DNA of 64,000 bases, from contig CBDDKU010000025.1 of the NCBI GenBank assembly GCA_965230375.1, positions 124,001 to 188,000 of the forward strand. Direction: 5' to 3'. This stretch comes from CBDDKU01 sp965230375. Lineage in GTDB: Bacteria; Bacteroidota; Bacteroidia; Flavobacteriales_D; Cryomorphaceae. The notes under the pieces were generated by a model, which was not told the origin of the DNA, ran no database searches, and worked only from the letters and a program-made list of their open reading frames with translations. Positions 17,283 through 26,152 of this stretch are shown in pieces. The position numbers and the translations under genes are program-made. Positions within the stretch are counted from its first letter, which is position 1; each line of letters begins with the position of its first letter.

Positions 17283-18497
17283 CTAAAAAATAACTTGTAG
17301 CATAAGTTCTCCAACAAGTAAATCAACATCATCTCCCTGACTAATGGAACCGATAGCGGCTTGAACTTTCAAATCGTTATTCCTGAAGTATTTGGCAAGA
17401 CCAACCGTCCAGGCATCTTGTTCCATAACGATAGAACTAGCGTTCTCATCAAATTCTGGTGTAGTGCTCGAATACCTGAAGTCTACCCCATATCCCGACT
17501 TGGTAACGTATCCCAACTGAAGGTTATAGCCTGTTCCCAGAGCGAGGTATTCACTAATCTCGGTGGGAGCTAGAAGGTCAGAAGCAGTTTCATCCGTGAA
17601 GGTTCCATCTAAGTTGGTAGCAGTTGCTACTACGTATTCACCCAGCAAAGAAAAACCCATAAACTTGACCAGTATATCACCATATACTTGCCGGTAGTCT
17701 GGTTGCTGTGGGTCGCCTGCCTGGTTGAAAAGAGTGAAATCACCGTGGCCTTCACCTACTGACTGTGAGGCGCCATCATTGAAACTAGCCGCACCACCTA
17801 TCACGAGTTTAACTGTTTCTTCATGTCCCAGATCAGCGACAAGTTTTGAGTTTCCTTCAGAGAAGTACCCCAATGGATAGACATCTATACGTGCGGCGTA
17901 TTTGAAACCACCGATATCAGTATCCCGCGAATCCATACCAAAAGAGTTTCGACCATCTCCAGATGTTACAGAGACCATCGGAACAATTCCAAAATTAGTC
18001 CCAAACTGATAGTCAACAATCAACCCAAACTCCCTTCCACTTCTACTAAATGTTGTGCTCACAAGGCTTCTTCCGGGAAATTGGAGTTGGTCTTCCATAA
18101 TCATCATTTCGCGGTTGTTTCCTATCGCCTGTTTTTGCCCAAAAGTAAGCCTAAGATCACGTGTTGGTCTAAAGGCTACCCATGCGTCTAGCAGTGGGTT
18201 AGTCAGCGAATAGTCCATTTGAAGGAAGAAATCGACGCGCTCGTTTACGGCTGTACCACCAATGTTGAAATACGTTCTTCTAGCATTTAGAAAGTAATCT
18301 GCATCTTCATCGGTCAATTGTTCAAATGCCATGTATGGCTGAACCATACCGCTAATTTTGAATAAGTAGCTGCTGTCATTGAAGGCGAAGTTGAGTCCGC
18401 TTCCCAATTCAAAAGATGTGTAGTGCTTTGCAGGCTCTATTTGAGCCATAGCCTGTAGGGTCGAAAATATCAAAGCCAATAAAACTAACTTTCTCAT
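17283..18497 (-). CDS. Outer-membrane porin, phosphate-selective OprO/P family type
   Basis: About 404 aa from the ATG at 18497, giving a clean signal peptide ending AMAQ. The rest is beta-barrel: alternating aromatic strands, FLNARRTYFNIGGT, DAWVAFRPTRDLRLTFGQ, and a C-terminus ending in an aromatic residue (VIF). The QKAIGNNRE motif and RRTYF segment match the O/P porin family and the paralogous gene at 20068. Last gene of the DcuC-amidohydrolase-porin-M14 unit; likely lets the substrate through the outer membrane. Confidence 0.72.
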   Translation of the reverse strand: MRKLVLLALIFSTLQAMAQIEPAKHYTSFELGSGLNFAFNDSSYLFKISGMVQPYMAFEQLTDEDADYFLNARRTYFNIGGTAVNERVDFFLQMDYSLTNPLLDAWVAFRPTRDLRLTFGQKQAIGNNREMMIMEDQLQFPGRSLVSTTFSRSGREFGLIVDYQFGTNFGIVPMVSVTSGDGRNSFGMDSRDTDIGGFKYAARIDVYPLGYFSEGNSKLVADLGHEETVKLVIGGAASFNDGASQSVGEGHGDFTLFNQAGDPQQPDYRQVYGDILVKFMGFSLLGEYVVATATNLDGTFTDETASDLLAPTEISEYLALGTGYNLQLGYVTKSGYGVDFRYSSTTPEFDENASSIVMEQDAWTVGLAKYFRNNDLKVQAAIGSISQGDDVDLLVGELMLQVIF

Positions 18498-18517
18498 AAT
18501 CTGATGGTTCAAGGCGG

Positions 18518-20065
18518 TTAAAGTTTGTCGGGGTTAAAGTGTCTGTAAACGGGAAGAGTAGCGCCCAAGCTAGTTGGGATGACATCAAAAGTGACGAAGC
18601 TATTTGTTGCTTCTGGTTCGAGCACTTCTACTGCCAGATTCGCATGACGTTGATCCATGGGAACGAAGTATGATCCGGCCGGTAGGTAAATCGACTCTTT
18701 TACGATCTCTGTCTTCACATCCTGTCTGTAAACACCCTCGTATTCTTCATGGTCTTTTTCGTAGGAGATGACACGGTATTGCTCTACATCAATTGTTTGA
18801 TCAATACTCGTTTTTTCGGTATTGATTCCAAGAGTATGCAGGCGCTCAATAACGGGTTCATTGCCAGCCAAAACAATGTAGTAGTCGGGTCGTTGCCTCG
18901 TTAAGGTGGCTTCCGATCCCCATCCATCTCTTACCACAAAGTCGTAATTGATCAACTCATTAGTAGCTAAGTCGATCATTTGAATGGGTTCGCCCGTCAT
19001 CTTTTTCTTTGAGTCAACAACCACGGGTCTATCCATGTCTGCGTTTGCAATGGCGATTTCTTCTTTTACCCTTGCCATATTTTCAATGGCCGAATTGATA
19101 TACGACCAGGCAATTTGGTACGTCGTGAATGTTCTCCTTTTAAATGAAGTCCGGTTCAACCCAACGCCGCGCACTTCGATAAGAGTTGATACGCAGTTGG
19201 TCAAGGCGTAAGATGTGGCACTAGACCTGGAATTGACCGACCCACGATTGATCTGGATTTCGCCAAAAAACTTGGCAGATGAAAAGTAATCTTGAGTTCT
19301 TAAACCATAGCTTTCCATTTTTGCTTTGGCGGGGATAACAAATTCTTCCTTAGTGAACTCTCTGAGATTAACCGGAACATTCAGGTTTCCCGAGTACAAG
19401 AACATGACATCGAATGGTGAAGTTAAGCCCCAATCTCCCAATCGACCGTAGTCTCTTCGATAAGGTCTGTACTCGTGAAAGTCCATGGCAACGTCAGCTT
19501 CAAAATCTGTGAAGGCCTTTTTTAGGATTGGGGATTCGTGGATGTTCAATTTGGTTTGATCCCGATTCAGATCGAGACCATTTGCGGCGTAGCGGTTTTG
19601 CTTTACAAATCCATCGATATTGGCCATCGGGACAATCCCAAAATCGATATTGTCGAGTACTTTCCGATGTTCACTATCGTTGAGCATCCGCTCAATAAGG
19701 TGAAGGATACCCTCCGTACTTGCCGGCTCATTTCCGTGAATCCCAGCTTGAATCCAGAATCTCAGCTTCTCGTCTCCATTCTTTTTGTTGGAAATTGTGA
19801 TCATCGGGATATCTCTCCCTTTCTGTGATTGACCAATAATTTGGTGCGAAAACACATCTGAGTGCGCGGCTTCAAGCTCCGAAATGAAGCTCATGAGCTC
19901 TTCATAGTTTGTGAAGCCTTTTTCCTTTTGGAACGCAGGTGTAGTAGACACAAAATCTTCCATTTCTGGAAAGAACTTCTCTGTTATCTTTTTGGACTGC
20001 GGGCTGAACTGGGCATATCCAGCGATGCTCAGAGCGATAAATAGTATTGTGACTAATTTCCTCAT
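18518..20065 (-). CDS. Secreted M14 family zinc carboxypeptidase
   Basis: 515 aa from the ATG at 20065, with signal peptide ending GYAQ. Zinc motif HGNE (His110, Glu113) in AGIHGNEPASTEG, a later histidine in MDFHEYRP, and a catalytic glutamate in TLIEVRG. Domain spans about residues 45-330, followed by a C-terminal beta-rich region. M14 enzymes cut C-terminal residues from peptides. The start lies two bases past the porin stop at 20068, so the genes are coupled. Together with the amidohydrolase upstream it suggests stepwise peptide breakdown. Confidence 0.82.
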   Translation of the reverse strand: MRKLVTILFIALSIAGYAQFSPQSKKITEKFFPEMEDFVSTTPAFQKEKGFTNYEELMSFISELEAAHSDVFSHQIIGQSQKGRDIPMITISNKKNGDEKLRFWIQAGIHGNEPASTEGILHLIERMLNDSEHRKVLDNIDFGIVPMANIDGFVKQNRYAANGLDLNRDQTKLNIHESPILKKAFTDFEADVAMDFHEYRPYRRDYGRLGDWGLTSPFDVMFLYSGNLNVPVNLREFTKEEFVIPAKAKMESYGLRTQDYFSSAKFFGEIQINRGSVNSRSSATSYALTNCVSTLIEVRGVGLNRTSFKRRTFTTYQIAWSYINSAIENMARVKEEIAIANADMDRPVVVDSKKKMTGEPIQMIDLATNELINYDFVVRDGWGSEATLTRQRPDYYIVLAGNEPVIERLHTLGINTEKTSIDQTIDVEQYRVISYEKDHEEYEGVYRQDVKTEIVKESIYLPAGSYFVPMDQRHANLAVEVLEPEATNSFVTFDVIPTSLGATLPVYRHFNPDKL

Positions 20066-20067
20066 GA

Positions 20068-21399
20068 TCAAAAGGCTAGGGATGTGATTACTCTGAAAAA
20101 CCATTCATTTCCATCCATGGGCTGACCTAAATTGTCATTAGAGCCTTCATCGGCCTCGACATAAGTCACAGATGATTGGATTTTGAATCCGTACATTTTC
20201 GAGAAGTATTTCGAAACCCCGAAAGTGTAATAGTGTGGCCTATTGTAGAAAGTTCCGTTGTTTAAGAACGAATGGTCGTCAGCATGAATATACGTGTACC
20301 TTCCATCTATAGATATTCGGTTTTTGAAGATATAACCAGCCATGAAGTTGTACCCCGTTCCGAGCATCATTCGGCCTTTCACATAGTTTTCTACATCTGT
20401 TTCACCATCTACTTCAAATGTTGTGGCCAGCGTACCATCATTTCTTTGCCTAAAGAAGATTTCATCATCTGGCACAGTTGCGTGAGTCGTAACAAATTCT
20501 CCGACGGCTGAGAATCCTTTGTATTTAAACATGAAGTCGAAACCAAATTTCCCAAAATCCGGGAGCGCTTCGACAGTGTCAACGTCGTAATAGAGTATCG
20601 AACCGCTATCGCGCCCACGCCTGCTGCTCATGCCCTGATTGAGGGAATAGGTAAACCCGAAGACGAGCTTTGGAGTTTGTTCTCGCATCATGTCCACTTC
20701 GTGGTATTGACCCATGTTTGCAAATGTGCCAAACGGCAAAAAGTCCAACCGTGCACCGTATTTGAGTCCTCCATAGTCTTTAGCGAAAGCGTTCAAACCA
20801 TCTCCGTTTGTAATGGCCACAGCAGGTCTGATATACCAGTTGTTTCCGGCTCGGTATGTCCCGTCAAGGAAGACGCCAAACTCGCGTATGGTACTAAATG
20901 CTGAAGTCACCCTACTTCGCTCCACCAGCTGAAGGGTATGGGAGCGAATCTGTAACTCTCGATTATCAGTTGGGGTGTTTTTTTGTCCAACTCGAACTCT
21001 TAATTTTCGGCTGAATGTATATCCAATCCAGGCATCCATAAGAGCGGCAGCCTGCGTGCCATCTCCAGCTTCATCTGAGCCACTGAGGTCAAACTGCAGC
21101 CGCCAAGTCACTTTCTGCTGTGCAGCGTCTCCTTCAAAGCGCAGTCTCATCCTTCGCAGTCTAAAGCGGTTGAAGGAACCTTCAATGTTTTCATCTTCAA
21201 ACCACTTGGCTTCAAACATCGGTTGAATATAGCCGCGAAGTACAATGTTGTAATCATTCTGGCCAGTAAATCGAAGCCCATCACCGTAGTTGTACTTCTC
21301 GAGCTGCACGCCTTGCCCGGGTGCTTGGTTCACTCCAAAAAAGACTGAAACTGCAAGCAGGCAAATTGACCAATTCAATTCTAGCTTTAAATTCTTCAT
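20068..21399 (-). CDS. Outer-membrane porin, OprO/P family type
   Basis: 443 aa with a signal peptide ending APGQG. Beta-barrel features include SFNRFRLRRMRLRFEGDAA, DAWIGYTFSRKLRVRVGQKNTPTDNRE and a C-terminus in a hydrophobic residue (LAF). It is a diverged paralogue of the porin at 17283; both carry the GQKxxxxNRE element. Its ATG shares one base with the amidohydrolase stop (TAATG). Presumably an outer-membrane route for the substrate of this operon. Confidence 0.75.
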   Translation of the reverse strand: MKNLKLELNWSICLLAVSVFFGVNQAPGQGVQLEKYNYGDGLRFTGQNDYNIVLRGYIQPMFEAKWFEDENIEGSFNRFRLRRMRLRFEGDAAQQKVTWRLQFDLSGSDEAGDGTQAAALMDAWIGYTFSRKLRVRVGQKNTPTDNRELQIRSHTLQLVERSRVTSAFSTIREFGVFLDGTYRAGNNWYIRPAVAITNGDGLNAFAKDYGGLKYGARLDFLPFGTFANMGQYHEVDMMREQTPKLVFGFTYSLNQGMSSRRGRDSGSILYYDVDTVEALPDFGKFGFDFMFKYKGFSAVGEFVTTHATVPDDEIFFRQRNDGTLATTFEVDGETDVENYVKGRMMLGTGYNFMAGYIFKNRISIDGRYTYIHADDHSFLNNGTFYNRPHYYTFGVSKYFSKMYGFKIQSSVTYVEADEGSNDNLGQPMDGNEWFFRVITSLAF

Positions 21400-22535
21400 T
21401 AGTCGAAGCTGTTTTTGGTCTTCAGAACTTTACTTTCCATCATCAGCTTTCCGTTTGCATAGACATCCTGTAGTTCCAGATTATCATCAAATATGCAGAG
21501 GTCGGCATCACAGCCCACTTTCACCCTTCCTTTTTGAGTCAGGCCAAGGTTTATTGCGGGATTGATTGTGATAGGCTTAAACGCATCTGTTATAGACAAA
21601 CCACCATCTTTCACAAGCTGTTGCGACTGCACGATGTTTAGGTCGAACGGCGCTTTGCGAAACCCTATGAGATTACCATCCGCATCAAGCTTATCCAGCC
21701 CTGCATTTCCGTCACTGCTTAAGGTAAATTTGTCAATAGGTGCGCCCATCTCGATTCCATAGAGAAGGGCCTTGTATGGCTCAGTGTATTTCGATCCACC
21801 AGTTGAAACATCAACCATTCCACCTAGCTTGGCAAACTCAATACCTTGATCGAACAAGTGCTTTGTACGCCCCATGTGAGTAGGGCTGATGTTTTGAATC
21901 GGAAACTCGTGATCCTTTACTATTCGAAATAATGCGTCTATCCCGGAACTGAGTCCACCGAGGTGAATGTGAAGAATTCCTTTCTTCTTGGCTATCAGCC
22001 CACCAACTCGAACTTGTCGCAACAACCGGAGTAGCTCAATATCGGAAGGATAGGAAGAGCGCACGTCAGATAGGGCAATTTTGCACCCCAACACTTTATC
22101 GATAAAGAGCATTTCTTCTTGCACCGACTGAGTGATATGCATAGGCTCTAGGCCAAAATATCCGGTATACATGTACGCTGAAATCCCTTCGAGCTCCAGG
22201 GCTTTGCACTTGGCATAGACTGTTCTCACACCACGTGTCAGCCCGTCGGTTCCCAAAAGTCCGACCACCGTTGTTGTTCCGCACTCGATCAGGTCAGTCA
22301 TTTTTACTTCAGGGCACATCGATGAAAATCCATGCTTTCCGCCTGCACCGGTAATGTGAATGTGTTGGTCGATGATACCGGGCAAAACAGTTTTTCCTTC
22401 GGCATCCCACTCAGTGAACAGTTTGTTGCTTTCGATCTTTTTATCAATGGCGAGAATTTTCTGTCCTCCGATTAGAATATCATTGATTCCGATGTGCTCT
22501 GGGGAATATATGTCGGCGTTCCGAATTAAAATCAT
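21399..22535 (-). CDS. iadA: Isoaspartyl dipeptidase-like amidohydrolase (IadA family)
   Basis: 378 aa. Metal-centre residues of IadA are all in place: HIH (His58, His60), bridging Lys152 in CKIALSDVRS, His191, His220 and Asp275 in LSSDGN; the substrate-binding Arg159 and Arg223 are also kept. Compared with E. coli IadA as I recall it, the GGGGEAG loop reads GAGGKHG, so the glutamate that contacts the substrate amino group is lysine (Lys67), and the AY pair before it in the next loop is YF. The family cleaves beta-aspartyl dipeptides; the specificity may differ here. The ATG overlaps the DcuC stop by four bases. Confidence 0.78.
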   Translation of the reverse strand: MILIRNADIYSPEHIGINDILIGGQKILAIDKKIESNKLFTEWDAEGKTVLPGIIDQHIHITGAGGKHGFSSMCPEVKMTDLIECGTTTVVGLLGTDGLTRGVRTVYAKCKALELEGISAYMYTGYFGLEPMHITQSVQEEMLFIDKVLGCKIALSDVRSSYPSDIELLRLLRQVRVGGLIAKKKGILHIHLGGLSSGIDALFRIVKDHEFPIQNISPTHMGRTKHLFDQGIEFAKLGGMVDVSTGGSKYTEPYKALLYGIEMGAPIDKFTLSSDGNAGLDKLDADGNLIGFRKAPFDLNIVQSQQLVKDGGLSITDAFKPITINPAINLGLTQKGRVKVGCDADLCIFDDNLELQDVYANGKLMMESKVLKTKNSFD

Positions 22536-23908
22536 AGCAAGAAATGGTATATGAGCATCACTATGAGAGCAGTGATAAGTGGGATTAGGTTTCTTTTGAC
22601 GATCTGGATAGTCGTGACGCCGGCAATGTCGGCTGTTGCAATGATCACTCCGGCAACAGGTGAGACAGTTCGCCCCAGAGATGCGGCAAAATTCATAGGA
22701 AGGATCATTAAAGCACTGTTTACACCAAATTTTGTGGCGATATTTGGAACCAAAGGACCAAATGCGAAGAATGCGGCATTCCCGCTTCCCATTAGCATAG
22801 ATGCAAGAAATATCAATAGGGTCATCACGATTCCGATACCTATGGCATTCAACCCCATGTTTTGGCTTGCAAACAATAAGCCCTCGATAAATCCGAGCGA
22901 AAGCAAGCCCTGAGCAAAAATGTCTGCGGCAATAATCAAAGTCACTACCGTTTTAAAGATGTTTCCCATTCCTTCCCAGTACATTTTCATGGATTGGAAA
23001 ACTGTTTTCATGCTCCTTGTTCGAATCAACTCAAACACGAGCGAAATGAAAAGGCTGATGAACATTGCTGTGGTGGTGTCCAAGACGATTCCTGTTCTTA
23101 CCAAGGTGTTCATCTCGCTGAAGAACAACAGAAGAATAATCGGCAGAATTGGAATGATGGCGTAATAAGCGGGAGCTTTGCTTTTCGACTCTTTTTCTGG
23201 TTTTACTTCTTGTTGTACCTGCTCAGTTTCGGGGTTCTTTCGATCGTAGTAACGATTGACGAAGAAGTATGAAATTGTAACGACGATGCTTAGCGGGATA
23301 AATAGTGGGAGTTGGTAACCCACAAAGTAATTGATGGCATCCAAGCCAGTCATTTCAGATGCACTCGCTGTAATGGCGCTTGCTGGTCCCATTCCCATAG
23401 CCGTAGATGCAGTAATGACAGATACCGCGGAGAGTCGACTCACTCCCAGGCTGAGAAGAATGGGGAATATCGATGCCATGAGCAAAAGGCTGAGACCTGC
23501 TGCCGATGGAATGGCAACGAAAAGCAATTGACTAATCGGAATGACAGCTGCTGCTGCAAAATGGGGTTTGTTTTTTAAGAGATTCAATGGCTTTACGGCC
23601 ATTCGCACCAGTGATTCAGATGCACCAATATGCCCGATGAAAGTGACAAACCCACCAATAGCCATAATGAGCAAACCAACGCCTGCATTGCTTTCGGAGA
23701 AGGACTCAGTAATAGCTCGAAACAAATCGGTACCAAAACTACCGGTGCTTTTGATCAGAATGGGGGTAGACCCATTTAGAAAGTAAGCGACGAGCATCAT
23801 CAAGAGACCCGCTACAAGCAATACAGCATGCGGGTAATACTTCTTGAGAAGCAATCTCGCGACTATGACAATAAAAACAATCGCTATGATGGGGCCTACC
23901 ATGCTCAT
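22532..23908 (-). CDS. DcuC-type C4-dicarboxylate/peptide carrier
   Basis: 458 aa with about 12 hydrophobic segments. The sequence fits the DcuC / AitC family of inner-membrane carriers, with GGFVTFIGHIGASESLVRMA and MGSGNAAFFAFGPLVPN segments. It is known for C4-dicarboxylates such as succinate, fumarate and aspartate. In this operon it precedes and overlaps the amidohydrolase, so an aspartate or aspartyl-peptide substrate is a reasonable inference. A TTG-free ATG start; the lamin-tail gene ends 10 bases upstream. Confidence 0.75.
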   Translation of the reverse strand: MSMVGPIIAIVFIVIVARLLLKKYYPHAVLLVAGLLMMLVAYFLNGSTPILIKSTGSFGTDLFRAITESFSESNAGVGLLIMAIGGFVTFIGHIGASESLVRMAVKPLNLLKNKPHFAAAAVIPISQLLFVAIPSAAGLSLLLMASIFPILLSLGVSRLSAVSVITASTAMGMGPASAITASASEMTGLDAINYFVGYQLPLFIPLSIVVTISYFFVNRYYDRKNPETEQVQQEVKPEKESKSKAPAYYAIIPILPIILLLFFSEMNTLVRTGIVLDTTTAMFISLFISLVFELIRTRSMKTVFQSMKMYWEGMGNIFKTVVTLIIAADIFAQGLLSLGFIEGLLFASQNMGLNAIGIGIVMTLLIFLASMLMGSGNAAFFAFGPLVPNIATKFGVNSALMILPMNFAASLGRTVSPVAGVIIATADIAGVTTIQIVKRNLIPLITALIVMLIYHFLL

Positions 23909-23918
23909 GATCTAGAAT

Positions 23919-24872
23919 CTAGAAAGGAGAGCCGTCTAACTTGGTTCCCGGTGAAAACAAAGCAGTAATTCCATCTATCGTACTATGCATCACAAACTCA
24001 CCCGTGATATCAGGACTTCTCGTGTAAGATTGGTTCGGATTGTCATCTAATGGTTCGATGTCAAATTCCAGAATGACTTCACCGTTGGCATCTTTTACAG
24101 TCATAAAATCTCCAGCGTTGTTCATATTTAGCTGACCACTCGTCGTAATGGTAACAATTGATCCACCGAATTCTCCTGTGGGTGTTCCCCCGGCGAAGAG
24201 GACGTGAACCTTTCCTCCGGGGAGGATCGATCCTTCGGGGAAGACATGACGCGGCTCGTCATTCGATAAGGCAGTAGCATCGAACACTTCCCAACCCGAC
24301 ATGTCAAGATCTAGGGAAGAATTATTGTAGAATTCCAAAAACTGATCTTCTTGTGGATCTCTCGTTCCGTCTCCATTGGCATCACCATCAATTCCTGGTG
24401 GTGGGTCGTACAACACTTCGTTGAAAATGACATTGGCCTTTTGTTTCCCTTCATCATCTTCGATGGTTAAGGATTGCTGCTGCTCATTTTCGGTGTAGCC
24501 ACCACTCACCGATGACACCGTAATGACGATAATTTTATCGCCATCTTCTTCATCGTTATCGATCGCTGTAATCCCTATTTGACCTGAAAGGGCACCGGCA
24601 GGAATTTCAACAGACTGACCATCAATCGAAAAGTCCGAGTCCAATTCTGCAGTTCCGCTCAATTCGATTGAAATAGTAACGGGAGCTGATGATGATTCGG
24701 AAAGGTTGAAAGTAAGAGTAGCCTGGCCTTTATTCTCACTGATAATTGAAGGGCTCAGGCTCATGCTTACAGCTGGCCCAGTCCCTGGTGGAGCTACCAC
24801 ATCATCGGTTTCACATGACCAAATGACCATCATGCCAATGGCTATGACAGCTAATCTTGAGATCAATTTCAT
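23919..24872 (-). CDS. Lamin-tail-domain lipoprotein with Calx-beta-like domain
   Basis: 317 aa. Lipobox VIWSC near residue 20. Residues about 35-140 look Calx-beta-like (ISENKGQATLTFNLSESS, DNDEEDGDKII). The second half is a lamin-tail domain (LTD): VIFNEVLYDPP, an Asp-rich loop GDANGDGTRDPQED and SGWEVFDATALSNDEPRHVF. It is strikingly similar to the LTD of the gene upstream (24893), so the pair are tandem paralogues. No T9SS tail; it ends GTKLDGSPF. Extracytoplasmic, role unknown. Confidence 0.7.
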   Translation of the reverse strand: MKLISRLAVIAIGMMVIWSCETDDVVAPPGTGPAVSMSLSPSIISENKGQATLTFNLSESSSAPVTISIELSGTAELDSDFSIDGQSVEIPAGALSGQIGITAIDNDEEDGDKIIVITVSSVSGGYTENEQQQSLTIEDDEGKQKANVIFNEVLYDPPPGIDGDANGDGTRDPQEDQFLEFYNNSSLDLDMSGWEVFDATALSNDEPRHVFPEGSILPGGKVHVLFAGGTPTGEFGGSIVTITTSGQLNMNNAGDFMTVKDANGEVILEFDIEPLDDNPNQSYTRSPDITGEFVMHSTIDGITALFSPGTKLDGSPF

Positions 24873-24892
24873 ACTTAAAGACTGTCTGACAA

Positions 24893-25987
24893 TTAATTCG
24901 TCCTAACAAACCGGCTCGTTGATAGCCCTCTTGTAGTCCGTATCGATATCATGTAAACTCCTTCTCGGAGATCTCCAACGAGAATGGTCTTATCTTGGTT
25001 CGTAAGCGTGCGCACAACCTGTCCAGTCAAATTGAATATTGTCACTTCAAGTACTTGATCATTTGTTCTGATCACCAACTCCTCCGAAACGGGGTTTGGG
25101 TAAAGATCAAAGTACTTCTCATCATTCTCGGTCAAACTACTGGATTGGTTTGTTATCTCGATAACGGCAGAACCTGATTCACCCGATCCGTCATTTGCCG
25201 TAGCCGTAACGGTCACAGATCCATCTGCTTCGGCGGTCAGCAGACCGGTTCCATCGATACTCGCGACACCAGTTGCTGGTTCAATTGACCAGATTACTGA
25301 AGGATCAGTGGCATCCACAGGCATTACGGTCGCGATCATTTGTAGCGTTCCTGCAACAGTTGAAATTTCTGTCGCTCCGCCTTCACCTTCAACCGTTATT
25401 GATGCGACGGGAATCATGGTGTTAAAAGGGGAACCATCTACCATTGTACCCGGAGAAAATAGCACTTCAAAATTGTCGTTGTGCTGCTCAAAGTCTCCCG
25501 TTATATCAGGATTTCTGGTGTAAGATTCGTTCGGGTTATTAGACAAAGGCTCGACGTTAAACTCGGCCAAGACATCTCCATCAGCATTGGTAATGGTTAC
25601 GAAATCGTCAGCATTATTCATGTTGAGTTGCCCACCAGAAGCCGTTTGAACTACAGCTCCTCCAAAATCGCCCGTCGGAGTACCACCTCCAAATACAACG
25701 ATAACGCCTCCCGCCAAAACTTCAGTTCCCATTGGGAAAACATGACGCGGTTCATCATTTGACAAAGCTTCAGCATCATATATTTTGAAGCCCGTTAAAT
25801 CAATTGAACCTCCTGTGTCATTATAAATCTCCAAGAATTCATCCTCGAGCGGATCTCTTGTGCCATCTCCATTGGCATCACCTGCGATTTCATCGGGTGG
25901 ATCGTACAATACTTCATTGATGATCAACTGCCCGTGTCCTAAACAGGCAAATGAGAGAAGAAGAATAAGGGTAGAAAGTTTTTTCAT
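24893..25987 (-). CDS. Lamin-tail, Ig-like, T9SS-sorted secreted protein
   Basis: 364 aa. Signal peptide ending HGQ, an LTD (residues about 22-160: IINEVLYDPP, GDANGDGTRDPLED), a bacterial Ig-like (Big2) domain about 195-280 (PVASITVEGEGG ... SVTVTATAND), then a type A T9SS sorting tail: YFDLYPNPVSEELVI, TIFNLTGQVVRT, LREGVYMISI. So it should be exported and attached to or released from the surface. First gene of the minus-strand unit that runs to 17283. Confidence 0.78.
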   Translation of the reverse strand: MKKLSTLILLLSFACLGHGQLIINEVLYDPPDEIAGDANGDGTRDPLEDEFLEIYNDTGGSIDLTGFKIYDAEALSNDEPRHVFPMGTEVLAGGVIVVFGGGTPTGDFGGAVVQTASGGQLNMNNADDFVTITNADGDVLAEFNVEPLSNNPNESYTRNPDITGDFEQHNDNFEVLFSPGTMVDGSPFNTMIPVASITVEGEGGATEISTVAGTLQMIATVMPVDATDPSVIWSIEPATGVASIDGTGLLTAEADGSVTVTATANDGSGESGSAVIEITNQSSSLTENDEKYFDLYPNPVSEELVIRTNDQVLEVTIFNLTGQVVRTLTNQDKTILVGDLREGVYMISIRTTRGLSTSRFVRTN

Positions 25988-26152
25988 GATGAAGGTTGTT
26001 GGTTTTCAATGAATTTAACTAAAAAATTAAAGAAATTGTTCTCCGCTTATTCATTAATTTGAAAGTAATACGGAGTAATGTTCTTGATCATGTCGAGAAT
26101 AATCTATGATTCAGTGTTTTATGAACAGTGGATCTTATAGTATATTTAAAGG

